From CAYPGJ01 sp050174775 (GTDB taxonomy: Bacteria > Planctomycetota > Phycisphaerae > Phycisphaerales > UBA1924), in NCBI GenBank assembly GCA_050174775.1, contig JBFXJP010000002.1, forward strand, positions 1 through 64,000: a DNA stretch of 64,000 nucleotides. Direction: 5' to 3'. The notes below the pieces were generated by a model. It made no database searches, had not been told where the DNA came from, and worked only from the letters and a program-made list of their open reading frames with translations. Every line of letters starts with the position of its first letter. The stretch's first letter is position 1. Below, piece after piece: positions 1-7,881 of the stretch. The translations under genes and the position numbers were made by a program.

Positions 1-2
1 GG

Positions 3-506
3 GCGCGCGAGATCGCCAAGCTCGCACAACTCACCAGCCTGGACCTCTGGGGCAACAGCATCGGCGACGAGGGGGCGCGCGAGATCGCCAAGCTCGACAA
101 ACTCACCAGCCTGATCCTCAACGACAACAGCATCGGCGCCGAGGGGGCGCGCGAGATCGCCAAGCTCGCACAACTCACCAGCCTGATCCTCAACGACAAC
201 AGCATCGGCGCCGAGGGGGCGCGCGAGATCGCCAAGCTCGCACAACTCACCAGCCTGAGCCTCAGCAGCAACAGCATCGGCGCCGAGGGGGCGCGCGAGA
301 TCGCCAAGCTCGCACAACTCACCAGCCTGGACCTCTGGAGCAACAGCATCGGCGACGAGGGGGCGCGCGAGATCGCCAGGCTCGACAAACTCACCAGCCT
401 GAACCTCAACCACAACAGCATCGGCCCCGAGGGGGCGCGCGAGATCGCCAAGCTCGCACAACTCACCAGCCTGAACCTCAGCAGCAACAGCATCGGCGAC
501 AAAGGC
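3..506 (+). repeat. Tandem 72-bp repeats encoding LRRs
   Basis: Seven in-register 72-bp units start at 3, 75, 147, 219, 291, 363 and 435. They are nearly identical at DNA level (each begins gcgcgcgagatcgcca with rare changes), and differences fall mainly at the variable surface positions of the LRR. Such high nucleotide identity implies recent unit duplication or homogenisation. The array continues beyond the left edge. Confidence 0.95.
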
Positions 507-2558
507 GCGGCTGCACTGCTCGACACGATCGGCGAGACGTTCGGCGTCCGACGGCTCACTCGACTCCACCTGCACGGCAACGGCATCACGAATATTCCCG
601 AGGATATCCTCAATCGAGCTGATGCCGCGGCAATCGTGGCGTATTGGGTAGAGCGGAAATCGGGCGTGCCGCTCCACGAGGCCAAGGTGCTGCTGCTCGG
701 GGACGGGGAGAGCGGGAAGACGCACGTGCGGCATCGGGTGTTCGGGGGCACGCCTCGGTACGTCGAGCGGACGCACGTGATGACGCACGGCATATCGCGA
801 ACGGATGACGAGTTTGAGTGCGAACTGCAGGGCGTCATGGAAAGAGTGCGAGTGCGCGCGTGGGACTTCGGGGGTCAGCGGACGCTGCACGGCTCGCATC
901 GGTTCTTCATGACGCGTGAGCGGAGCCTCTACGTGCTCGTTCTCGACGCGACGAAATCGCTGGCGGCGAATCACGGGCGGACGTGGCTGCGGATGATCCG
1001 GCATCATTCACACCATGGCGTGCAGGACCATCGATTGGTTGCTCCGATGATGATTGTGCTGACGAAATGCGACCGCGCGGTCGAGCATCGTGTGGATGCA
1101 TTGGCACGAGAAGCGATGACGGCAGCGGAGGAGATCGGGTGTCGAGTGGTGGGGGAGGCGCATCGGCTGGGGTGGATGCCGGCTGAGGGTGGCGCCGCGC
1201 TCACGGGCGAGGCGCGCGACGCGGAGCGGCGGCACGAGGAGGCGGTTGTGCGGCTCCGCGACGCGATCGCTCAGGTGATTCCTGAGGTGGTGGGTCTGCT
1301 CACCCAGGGGTTCTCGAGGGTGGTGTCGGGGATCATGGAGGGCATCGAGAGCCGGTTCGACCCGGAAGCCACAACGACGCCGGGTTCAAACGAGGATGCG
1401 CGCAAACAGATCGGTTGGGACGTATTCACCGAGATGTTTACTTCATCGGGGAGCAGCGCGGACTACGCGCGGATCGTGGGCACTGTGTTCCGATCGCTGG
1501 GCATCGTTCATTTTGTGACAGACGATGAGATCGTTCGGGACACGAGAGGCACGACGTCGCTCATCTTCAACCCGATGTGGCTGAAGGGGCCGGTGTACAC
1601 GCTGCTGCGGACGCCGAGCGAAGCGCACAAGGGGGGAATGATTTCGCCGGAGAATGTGGCAACGGTGATGCGGCCGGACGCGCCGTACGGCACGGATGAT
1701 CCTGATGAGAAGGCTTCTCTGTGGCGCCGATTGTCTTTCACGGCAGACGATCGGGCACGTGTGATTGATTTGATGAGGTCGTGCGAGATCGTGTTCGATG
1801 TGGAGGAGCGGGGGAACGTCCGCGGGTCGATCATTGTGCCCGATCTGTTGCAGACGTCGGAGGGCAAGGGGCCGCCGCACAGCATCACGGCGAAGGGGGA
1901 GATTCGGTTGGAGTATCTGCCGACGAATCTCTTGGCGAGACTAATGGGGAGATGGAATGATCGGCTCGTCAGGGACAGATCGTGCAGCGTGTATGACGCA
2001 CAATTCTCAAGCGGAGATAGGCGGTTACGCGCGCGAGTACGGACGGACACCGAAGAAAGCGTGATACAAGTGGACATCTGGGCGGGCGAGGATGGCAAGG
2101 AACGAGCGCCCGCGAAGGAAGATGCTGAACATTTCTATCGAGCGATTGCGGACGAGGTGCGAGAGATCGCGCCCACGAGAAGAGATGGCGGGCAGGCGGA
2201 CGTTGTTCCGGGTCCGCTGCAAATGCCGTATCGGATGACGACGGGGGGTAAGGCAGGATTGATTGCTCTTGCGGCTGTCTCTTTGATTGCCGGCACAGTG
2301 CTTGCCGTTCTATGGCATGGGGATCAACGCACGGAGGGCTTTGTCGTCCGGACACTCTTTGGCGTAGGCGTTGCATGTTTGGCCATGCTCGCCCCGTGGG
2401 AGCGCTTCGTGGTTTCGATTCCTCTGACGGGTTGGAAGCTCCGCTTGCCGATGGGAGCGGTCGCCTTTCTTGTTGTCTTCGTCTTCGGCACGCCGAACAT
2501 GCTCGGCGGAGTCCGTGGTGTGTTGGAGGCGATTGGGCAATTGATTCTGAAGAAGTGA
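3..2558 (+). CDS. LRR-Roc-COR (Roco-type) GTPase with C-terminal membrane helices, 5' end outside window
   Basis: The reading frame is already open at the left edge, so the N-terminus is missing. It opens with seven visible 24-residue leucine-rich repeats (GAREIAKL..LTSLxLxxNSIGxE) and a last degenerate repeat. A Roc GTPase domain follows, with the P-loop GDGESGKT, the switch motif WDFGGQ and the base-recognition motif TKCD. A COR-like region comes next (SLGIVHF, FNPMWLKGPVYTLL). The C-terminal 120 residues hold two or three hydrophobic stretches that look like transmembrane helices, with a short tail. Roco proteins are GTP-regulated dimers, mostly studied as eukaryotic kinases and a few bacterial homologues; bacterial roles are largely unknown. 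The GTG at 636 lies inside the LRR-to-Roc linker and has no Shine-Dalgarno site, so I do not take it as the start. The family call is firm; the cellular role is not known. Confidence 0.88.
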   Translation, partial: AREIAKLAQLTSLDLWGNSIGDEGAREIAKLDKLTSLILNDNSIGAEGAREIAKLAQLTSLILNDNSIGAEGAREIAKLAQLTSLSLSSNSIGAEGAREIAKLAQLTSLDLWSNSIGDEGAREIARLDKLTSLNLNHNSIGPEGAREIAKLAQLTSLNLSSNSIGDKGAAALLDTIGETFGVRRLTRLHLHGNGITNIPEDILNRADAAAIVAYWVERKSGVPLHEAKVLLLGDGESGKTHVRHRVFGGTPRYVERTHVMTHGISRTDDEFECELQGVMERVRVRAWDFGGQRTLHGSHRFFMTRERSLYVLVLDATKSLAANHGRTWLRMIRHHSHHGVQDHRLVAPMMIVLTKCDRAVEHRVDALAREAMTAAEEIGCRVVGEAHRLGWMPAEGGAALTGEARDAERRHEEAVVRLRDAIAQVIPEVVGLLTQGFSRVVSGIMEGIESRFDPEATTTPGSNEDARKQIGWDVFTEMFTSSGSSADYARIVGTVFRSLGIVHFVTDDEIVRDTRGTTSLIFNPMWLKGPVYTLLRTPSEAHKGGMISPENVATVMRPDAPYGTDDPDEKASLWRRLSFTADDRARVIDLMRSCEIVFDVEERGNVRGSIIVPDLLQTSEGKGPPHSITAKGEIRLEYLPTNLLARLMGRWNDRLVRDRSCSVYDAQFSSGDRRLRARVRTDTEESVIQVDIWAGEDGKERAPAKEDAEHFYRAIADEVREIAPTRRDGGQADVVPGPLQMPYRMTTGGKAGLIALAAVSLIAGTVLAVLWHGDQRTEGFVVRTLFGVGVACLAMLAPWERFVVSIPLTGWKLRLPMGAVAFLVVFVFGTPNMLGGVRGVLEAIGQLILKK

Positions 2559-2566
2559 AGCGCTGT

Positions 2567-2587
2567 GCAGGGGGCTCTGCCCCCTGC
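2567..2587 (+). terminator. Perfect GC hairpin after the LRR-Roc gene
   Basis: A 9-bp stem GCAGGGGGC with loop TCT and a perfect complementary arm starts 9 nt after the stop codon. There is no T-run behind it, so it is either a weak or Rho-assisted terminator, or one of the dispersed hairpins common in such genomes. Confidence 0.5.
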
Positions 2588-2620
2588 AACCCCCGTTGTG
2601 TTGGTGGAGGAGTTTGGAGG

Positions 2621-2646
2621 AGCCCACGGATGGGAATCCGTGGGCT
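2621..2646. repeat. Perfect 11-bp inverted repeat
   Basis: AGCCCACGGAT and its exact complement are separated by GGGA. It looks like a REP-type dispersed hairpin rather than a protein operator. It could also serve as a bidirectional transcription stop between the two convergent genes. Confidence 0.55.
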
Positions 2647-2768
2647 ATTGGTTGGGGTGATTGTGTGCGGTGGCGGGTGGGGCAGAAGAGAGCGAGGCCG
2701 AGATTGGACGGCGGTGTGAGAACGGAAGTCGCGGCCAAGCGAGGCGGTGTAGAGAAAGAAGCGATGCG

Positions 2769-2816
2769 GGAGCCCTCTCCCTACCCTCTCCCACGCAGAG
2801 CCGTGGGAGAGGTGGC
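2769..2816. repeat. 48-bp palindromic repeat element, copy 1
   Basis: Begins GGAGCCCTCTCCCT and contains the inverted arms CCTCTCCCAC (2785-2794) and GTGGGAGAGG (2803-2812). It matches the second copy at 2963-3010 over 48 bp with about four differences, in the same orientation. Confidence 0.8.
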
Positions 2817-2962
2817 ACGGATGGCGGCGATCTGAGCAATGGGCGAGGGGGATGGCAGATAGCCCAAAGCGCGAGACCGCCTCCTCACGGCGCGAATGCG
2901 GAGGTATCTGGCGATCGAAGGCGGAATACGAAAGGCAGAGAGAAAGAGAAGAAGGAAGGCAT

Positions 2963-3010
2963 GGAGCCCTCACCCTGCCCTCTCCCACGGCGAGCCGTGG
3001 GAGAGGTGGC
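2963..3010. repeat. 48-bp palindromic repeat element, copy 2
   Basis: Begins GGAGCCCTCACCCT. Its inverted arms are longer and perfect: CCTCTCCCACGGC at 2979-2991 and the complementary arm at 2994-3006, separated by two bases. Two of the changes relative to copy 1 fall in the hairpin, where this copy pairs better. Confidence 0.8.
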
Positions 3011-3035
3011 CAGAGTCGCGGCTCGGGTGAGGCAA

Positions 3036-3058
3036 GAAGGCAGCCCTCCGCCTGTCGC
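3036..3058. repeat. 23-bp dispersed repeat, copy 1
   Basis: GAAGGCAGCCCTCCGCCTG followed by TCGC. The same 23 bp recur with one change at 4308-4330, in the same orientation, on the far side of the kelch-like gene. Confidence 0.75.
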
Positions 3059-3116
3059 GGTGCGAACGCGGATCGGGTGAGGCGAGGGAGGGTGAGGGAG
3101 TGCGCGTGGGAGGTGT

Positions 3117-4223
3117 TCAGCAGGGGCGGAGGCCGAAGTAGGTGAGGACCTGGTTGAGGTCTTCGGCGTCGATGGTTCCGTTGCCGTCGAGGTCGCCGGG
3201 GAGGCCGAGGGGGGCGGGCTGGCCGAAGTTGTTGAGGATGATGTTGAGGTCTGCGAAGTCGGTGGCGCCGTCGGCGTTTGCGTCGCCGGGGCAGTCGGGG
3301 AGCGCCCAGACGGCGGGTTGTTCGGGCTGCATGTTGGTGAAGAGGAGCGTGCGGTATCGGAGTGAGTCGTAGACCATGTCTGCTGAGAGGGTGGATGGGG
3401 CGCGATTGATTTCGACGGACCAGGCTGTGCCGTTCCAGGCCCATGTCTGGTCGGAGGTGTTGAGCGGGGGGACGAGCCCGCCGTGGATGAGGACGAGTTG
3501 GCGCTGGGGGCTGTAGACCATGGCGTGGTCGACGCGTTGCGGTGGTGGAGCGGCGGGGACGTTGTGCCAGGAGGTTCCGTTCCATTCCCAGGTGTCGGTG
3601 AAGAAGCGTCCCTGGAAGTCTTGTCCGCCGAAGAGGACGGTTTTGTTGCGCGCGGCGTCGTAGGCCATTGCGCAGTTCCATCGCGGGAGCGGGCCGGTTT
3701 CGCTGGCGAAGTTCCAGCGTGTGCCGTCCCATTCCCAGGTGTTTCGGGCGAAGTTTCCGACGAGGGGCGCGCCGCCGAAGAGGACGGCGCGTTGTCGTGC
3801 GGAATCCCATGCGAGGCCGAAGCGTTCGCGGCGGTTGACGGCGCTGTTGGAGAGGCCGAGCCATGTGTTGCCGCGGTACTCGCGGACGGTGCAGTAGAGG
3901 CTGATGGATTCGACGCCGATGAAGAGGACGCGTGAGCGTGTTTCGTCGAAGATGAGGCGGTGTCCGACGCGGTCGCCGAAGTCGAGTCCGACGCAGGTCC
4001 AGGTGCGAGAATCCCATTCCCATGTGCCGCAGACGGCGTTGTATCCGCCGTAGAGGATGACGCGGTCGCGGAGGGGGTCGAAGGCGAAGCCTGCGTGCTT
4101 GGTGGGGTATGGGAGGGCGCCGACGCGGACCCAGGATTTGGGGCGCGGGGTTTGATCGGGGCGCGCGGAGACGGGGAGGGTGAGGAGGAGAAGGGCCGAG
4201 GCGAGGGCGAGCGTGCGCGGCAT
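3117..4223 (-). CDS. Secreted kelch-like beta-propeller protein with C-terminal GC-type dockerin
   Basis: A 368-residue protein with a signal peptide (MPRTLALASALLLLTLPVSA). The body is a run of kelch-like blades of the form Y(D/N)..R...LFGG......TWEWDG..W, which fold as a galactose-oxidase-like propeller. The C-terminus has two calcium-loop motifs, GDANADGATDFADLN and GDLDGNGTIDAEDLN, each followed by a short helix, and ends FGLRPC. This resembles the planctomycete group annotated as GC-type dockerin-anchored proteins. The start at 4223 is chosen because GGAG lies 7 nt upstream and the signal peptide follows at once; longer upstream starts add low-complexity sequence. It is probably exported and may bind a surface partner or ligand. 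No enzymatic residues are identified. Confidence 0.85.
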   Translation of the reverse strand: MPRTLALASALLLLTLPVSARPDQTPRPKSWVRVGALPYPTKHAGFAFDPLRDRVILYGGYNAVCGTWEWDSRTWTCVGLDFGDRVGHRLIFDETRSRVLFIGVESISLYCTVREYRGNTWLGLSNSAVNRRERFGLAWDSARQRAVLFGGAPLVGNFARNTWEWDGTRWNFASETGPLPRWNCAMAYDAARNKTVLFGGQDFQGRFFTDTWEWNGTSWHNVPAAPPPQRVDHAMVYSPQRQLVLIHGGLVPPLNTSDQTWAWNGTAWSVEINRAPSTLSADMVYDSLRYRTLLFTNMQPEQPAVWALPDCPGDANADGATDFADLNIILNNFGQPAPLGLPGDLDGNGTIDAEDLNQVLTYFGLRPC

Positions 4224-4307
4224 ACAACGGCTCCGGGGATGATGTGAGGGTATTGGGTGAGGAGTGGGAAGCGAAGAGAAAAGTGGGAGAGAGGTGGGGG
4301 GAGGCGG

Positions 4308-4330
4308 GAAGGCAGCCCTCCACCTGTCGC
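4308..4330. repeat. 23-bp dispersed repeat, copy 2
   Basis: GAAGGCAGCCCTCCACCTG followed by TCGC, one change from copy 1 at 3036-3058. The match extends a few bases to the left (GAGGC). The two copies are direct repeats flanking the kelch-like gene. Confidence 0.75.
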
Positions 4331-4351
4331 TTGCGCCCCCGGGGTGGACAT

Positions 4352-4392
4352 CCTCCTCCGCACTCGCTTCTTGCGAAGCGAGCGGGAGGAGG
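4352..4392 (-). terminator. Long hairpin downstream of the 146-residue protein gene
   Basis: The arms CCTCCTCC and CTCGCTTC pair with GAAGCGAG and GGAGGAGG around the loop TTGC, with only small mismatched gaps. It lies about 50 bp beyond the stop of the minus-strand gene at 4442 and may end that operon. No T-run is visible. Confidence 0.45.
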
Positions 4393-4441
4393 GGTTGCAA
4401 CTGCGCGCACGCGGCACGCCCCGCTGCGCCTACGTCGTTGC

Positions 4442-4882
4442 TCAGTGCGATTCGTTGTCGATGGCGGCGCGGCGGCCGGCGAGACGGGACTCGGTGAACT
4501 TTTTGACCCAGGTCTCGAAGGTCTTGCCGTGGGCGGCGTCTTTGCCGGAGAACTCGACGCGCGCGATGTCGGCGTAGGGGATGGAGAGTTTTTCGCCGGC
4601 GCGGGGGTGTGGGGGCGCGGGCATGACGCGGAGGGTGGAGGAGGAGAGGTCGGCGCCGGTGCGTCGGTCGAAGATGTAGCCGGTGAGTTGGTCGTTGGAG
4701 GTGAGGGTGAGTGTGACGTCGCCGCGGTAGTCGAAGGCTTGTTCGAGCGCGGAGAGGAGTGCGCGTTCGTCATCGCGGGTGGCGATGAGGCCTTGGAGGG
4801 AGGCGTGGGGGTCTGCGGTTGTGGAGGGGGAGTGGGCGGGGTTGGGAGTGTGGTCGTGGTTGGATTGGATGTATTGGGGCAT
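4442..4882 (-). CDS. Unrecognised 146-residue protein
   Basis: I do not recognise the family. The protein starts with a His/Asn/Pro-rich low-complexity segment (about 1-27). A compact domain follows, with predicted strand content such as GDVTLTLTSNDQLTGYIFDR and then IPYADIARVEFSG and FETWVKKF. The strand pattern resembles a small beta-barrel of the type that ends in an IPY..I..V motif, but that is only an impression. No signal peptide or membrane helix is seen. It lies 8 nt downstream of the 109-residue gene on the same strand, so the two probably share a transcript. Confidence 0.7.
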   Translation of the reverse strand: MPQYIQSNHDHTPNPAHSPSTTADPHASLQGLIATRDDERALLSALEQAFDYRGDVTLTLTSNDQLTGYIFDRRTGADLSSSTLRVMPAPPHPRAGEKLSIPYADIARVEFSGKDAAHGKTFETWVKKFTESRLAGRRAAIDNESH

Positions 4883-4890
4883 GGTGGTGA

Positions 4891-5220
4891 TCAGGGGTGA
4901 GCGGGTTGCTGGCCGAAGACGCGGCCGGAGTCGGGGTCAAGGAGGGCCCAGGAGGTGTTTTTGCAGATGCGGAGGAGGACGGAGACGGCGATTTCCTCTT
5001 CGATGATGGCGATGAGGCACTGGTTGATGTCGTCGCGTGCGTCGGAGAGGGGGAATTGGACGGTGAAGCCGGGGCCGAAGGCGATGGTGGTGTCGCCGGA
5101 GCCGTCGGGGGCGGTGTTGAAGGGGGCGAGTGTTTTGATGATGTCGGAGCGCGTGCCGAGGGGGGCTTGCTTGCCGCCGGCGGCGGGCTTGTAGAGGACG
5201 AGTTGTCTGAGTCTGGCCAT
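4891..5220 (-). CDS. Unrecognised 109-residue protein
   Basis: I do not recognise the family. The N-terminal third is basic and the middle is mixed alpha/beta (TIAFGPGFTVQFPL, DDINQCLIAIIEEE), followed by a short Trp-containing tail (TSWALLDPDSGRVF). No membrane helix or export signal is visible. It sits between the acyltransferase gene and the 146-residue gene with short gaps on both sides, so it is probably the middle gene of a three-gene transcript. A link to envelope biogenesis would rest on this position alone. Confidence 0.65.
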   Translation of the reverse strand: MARLRQLVLYKPAAGGKQAPLGTRSDIIKTLAPFNTAPDGSGDTTIAFGPGFTVQFPLSDARDDINQCLIAIIEEEIAVSVLLRICKNTSWALLDPDSGRVFGQQPAHP

Positions 5221-5256
5221 GTGGGAGGGGGAGTATGGCGGGGATGGGGTGATGAA

Positions 5257-6339
5257 TCAACGGCGTGCGGCGAGATCGGCGGCGTCGCGGTTGGAGCGGT
5301 CGACGATGCGGTCGAGGTCGTCGGGTGTGATCCAGGGGAGCGAGGCGATTTTTTCGAGGAGGGGTTTGGGGAAGGGTTTGCCCGCGCGCTCGTGGGGCGG
5401 GCGTGATTTCCAGTAGCGGTGCATCCAGAGGTATTGCTCCGGGGCGCGGCGGACCATTTCCTCGATGGCGCGGCGGTATCGCGCGGTGAGGTAGAAGAGG
5501 GGGTCTTCGTGGGCGTCCCAGTCTTCGGGGTTGATGATGTCGATGAGGTCGAGTTTGTAGCGGAAGAGCTGGGCGTCGATGGGGGGAGAGGCCTGGTCGT
5601 CGAGACCGATGGCGCGGGCTACGCCGCAGACGATGGGGGCGCGGTGCTGCATGGCGAGGAGGCCGATGGATTTGTAGGTGGAGGCGAGTCGGTTGAAGAA
5701 GGGGACGAAGAGGCCTTTGTCGCCGGCGTTCTGGTCTGCGATGAAGGCGAGGTGCTCGTTGTTGTTGAGGATTTGCGGTGCGCGCTGGGTGGCGCCGAAC
5801 TTGTCGAGGAGTGTGAGGCCCTTGCGTTCGCGTGTTTCGCGGAGCCACTGGTCGAGTGGTTTGAGGTCGAGGGGGCGGTAGAGGGCGTGGAGGGGGAAGC
5901 CCAGGACGGCGAGGGTGTAGCCGAGGACTTCCCAGTTGCCGCAGTGTCCGGTGATGAAGATGACGGGCCCGCCGTGGTTCTCGCGGGCGTGGAGGACGCG
6001 GCCGACGAGTGGCTCGATGTGGTCGATGACCATTCGGTGGGGCCAGCCGTCCTGTGTGATGAGACGTGGGGTGTAGGCGACTTCGACGGCGAGGGCGAAG
6101 AGTCGGCGGTAGGCGTCGATGGCGTATTGGCGGTGGAGGTGGGAGGGCCAGTCGGGGAAGCACCAGGCGAGGTTGTCGACGGCGCGTTGGAGGCGGGTGT
6201 TGTTGAAGGGCGCGCGGGCGTAGCGCTCGCCGAGGGCGCGCATGGTGCGGAGGTTCTGATCGACGGGGAAGGTTTGGAGCGCGGCGATGGCGGCGCGTGC
6301 GGCGTAGTAGGCGGGGGTGTGTGCCCAGTTGGGGAGCAC
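5257..6339 (-). CDS. lpxL: Lipid A biosynthesis acyltransferase (LpxL/HtrB family)
   Basis: This 360-residue enzyme should transfer a secondary acyl chain to the lipid A precursor at the inner face of the cytoplasmic membrane. The HX4E catalytic motif is present as GHCGNWE (His132, Glu137). The typical family end QYLWMHRYWKSRPP is also present, along with LYRPLD and the IADQNAG motif. A hydrophobic N-terminal region gives the usual membrane association. The start is GTG and has no clear Shine-Dalgarno site, so its exact position is uncertain. It is not next to the other lpx genes at 16.5-20 kb, but together they point to a working lipid A pathway. Substrate chain length cannot be read from the sequence. 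Confidence 0.88.
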   Translation of the reverse strand: MLPNWAHTPAYYAARAAIAALQTFPVDQNLRTMRALGERYARAPFNNTRLQRAVDNLAWCFPDWPSHLHRQYAIDAYRRLFALAVEVAYTPRLITQDGWPHRMVIDHIEPLVGRVLHARENHGGPVIFITGHCGNWEVLGYTLAVLGFPLHALYRPLDLKPLDQWLRETRERKGLTLLDKFGATQRAPQILNNNEHLAFIADQNAGDKGLFVPFFNRLASTYKSIGLLAMQHRAPIVCGVARAIGLDDQASPPIDAQLFRYKLDLIDIINPEDWDAHEDPLFYLTARYRRAIEEMVRRAPEQYLWMHRYWKSRPPHERAGKPFPKPLLEKIASLPWITPDDLDRIVDRSNRDAADLAARR

Positions 6340-6370
6340 GGGAGGAGCGCGGCGCGGGCCGCGGGCGGGC

Positions 6371-7735
6371 TTAGCGGAGGCCCGTGAGGGTGGTGAGGCG
6401 TGACTGGTTGAGCACGGGGATGCCGGTCTGGCGCGCGGTGTCGAAGAGTCGGTCGTATTCGGAGGCGGCGCGCTGGAGGCGGATGTACTCCTGGATGACG
6501 GCGATGGGTGCGTCCGGCGGGGGCTGGGGGGGGAGGTTGGGACGGGAGCCGAGGACGAGGAAGTCGGTGTTGCCGGCGATGTCGTCGGTGACTCGTCCGC
6601 CCCAGTTGTTGATGATGGCGGTGACTTCGGAGCGTTCGGCTTCGGAGACGGCGCCGTCGCGGTTGAGGTCGAAGTCGCCAGCGACGACGAAGTTGTAGAC
6701 CTTGTGTGGGTCGTAGATGGCGTTCGCGAGGACGTCGCCGGGGACGATGGGGTTGCCGCTGATTTCGCGGATGACGCGGGCTGCGGAGGAGTCGTTGCCG
6801 ATGCGGACGATCTCGATGGAGGCTTTGCCGCGCGGGTAGTTGCCGTCCTTGTCGGGGCGGATGGAGGCGGGGGAGTCGTAGACCTCGAAGGTCATGCCGA
6901 GGACGAGGCGGTCGGCGCGGGAGCGGTCGATGAAGATGAGGTTCTCTGCCGGGGAGACGGAGACAACGCGTGCGTCGACGCGTGCGGCTTCGTCTTCGGG
7001 CTTGACGAGATCGGACTGGGCTTGCTCGCGGAAGGCGGAGAGCTGTCCTTCGAGGATCTGGTTCTGGGCCGAGATCTTGTTGATGCGGTCGGAGAGGGAG
7101 GCGGCTTCGGCCGCGGCGCGCTGGCGGATGTCGTCGACGCGCTTGTTGTTGTCGGCGATGGTGGAGGTGGTGGAGGCGCGGAGGGCTTCGACCTCGGCCT
7201 TGTACTTGCCGACCTGCTCGTTGAGGCCGGCGATGGTGGTCTGGTGATCGTTGAGGAGGGTCTTGACGCGTTCGACCTCGTTCTGGAGGTCCTGCTGGGC
7301 GGCGGCGGCGGCGCGGTTGGCGTCGTCGAGCTGGGCTTTGAGGGAGGCGATCTGCTGGTCGCGGGAGTTGAGGACGGAGAGGAGGGGGGAGGCGTCGGCG
7401 CCGGGGATGCCGTCGAGCTTGGTGGAGAGGGAGGCCGCGGTTTCGCGTTCGTTGCCGGCGACGCGGCGCATGGTGGTGTTGAGGGAGTCGGAGAGGTACT
7501 TGACGAGGGTCTGGCCGCGGTTCTGGGAGGCTTGGGCGAGGAGGTTCTGGACGGCGTCGTTGTTGCGTTCGGCGGGTGAGATGATCTGTGCGTAGTCGGT
7601 GCGCGCCTGTGCGAGCTCGGTCTGGAGGTTCTGTGCGCGCGCGAGGAAGACGATGAAGCCGACGAAGAAGCCGACGGTGAAGAGGGTGAGGACGACGATC
7701 GCGATGATCGAGCCGCTGGAAGAACGTGCCGCCAT
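6371..7735 (-). CDS. Membrane-anchored coiled-coil protein with a C-terminal BRCT-like domain
   Basis: A 454-residue protein. Residues 8-32 form one transmembrane helix (IIAIVVLTLFTVGFFVGFIVF). Residues 35-245 are predicted coiled coil. Residues 250-340 look like a small beta domain (ARVVSVSPAENLIFIDRS). The C-terminus resembles a BRCT domain: VYNFVVAGDF, then GGRVTDDIAGNTDFLVLG (379-396) and later ARQTGIPVLNQSRLTTLTG. An EF-hand-like loop, DLNRDGAVSEAE (356-367), sits inside it. BRCT domains normally bind phosphopeptides or DNA in repair proteins, so one on an envelope-anchored coiled coil is odd. The start is set by GGAG 9 nt upstream and by the helix that follows; a longer frame adds 50 low-complexity residues. 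Function is unknown. Confidence 0.8.
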   Translation of the reverse strand: MAARSSSGSIIAIVVLTLFTVGFFVGFIVFLARAQNLQTELAQARTDYAQIISPAERNNDAVQNLLAQASQNRGQTLVKYLSDSLNTTMRRVAGNERETAASLSTKLDGIPGADASPLLSVLNSRDQQIASLKAQLDDANRAAAAAQQDLQNEVERVKTLLNDHQTTIAGLNEQVGKYKAEVEALRASTTSTIADNNKRVDDIRQRAAAEAASLSDRINKISAQNQILEGQLSAFREQAQSDLVKPEDEAARVDARVVSVSPAENLIFIDRSRADRLVLGMTFEVYDSPASIRPDKDGNYPRGKASIEIVRIGNDSSAARVIREISGNPIVPGDVLANAIYDPHKVYNFVVAGDFDLNRDGAVSEAERSEVTAIINNWGGRVTDDIAGNTDFLVLGSRPNLPPQPPPDAPIAVIQEYIRLQRAASEYDRLFDTARQTGIPVLNQSRLTTLTGLR

Positions 7736-7881
7736 GGGCGGGAACTCCGAGAGAGGAAGGGTGCTGGGCTGGTGGGTAGGCGGGGTGAGGGGATGGGAGG
7801 GGGGCAAGAGGGTACGGGGGCGCGGGGAAGGGTGTTCCCGGGATGCGCGGGGGTGGAGTGTGGCGGGGGGCGGAGAGTGCG

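Larger units (their letters stand above)
2559..3116. other. Non-coding spacer rich in hairpins and dispersed repeats
   Basis: No convincing gene is present between the two convergent genes. The spacer carries two perfect hairpins near its left end, two copies of a 48-bp palindrome-bearing element, and one copy of a 23-bp element that recurs beyond the neighbouring gene. These are listed separately. The rest is purine-rich sequence without a recognisable feature. Confidence 0.7.

Noticed and set aside
3..506. Regular repeats that could suggest a CRISPR array
   Set aside because: The 72-bp units are contiguous without unique spacers and encode LRRs in one open frame.
636..2558. A separate Roc-COR gene starting at the GTG at 636
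   Set aside because: The frame is open and continuous with the upstream LRRs, the GTG lies in the LRR-Roc linker, and there is no Shine-Dalgarno site.
1969..4773. Very long open frame on the minus strand across the Roc gene, spacer and kelch gene
   Set aside because: Its product is Pro/Arg/Ser-rich low complexity typical of antisense frames in high-GC DNA, and it conflicts with well-supported genes.
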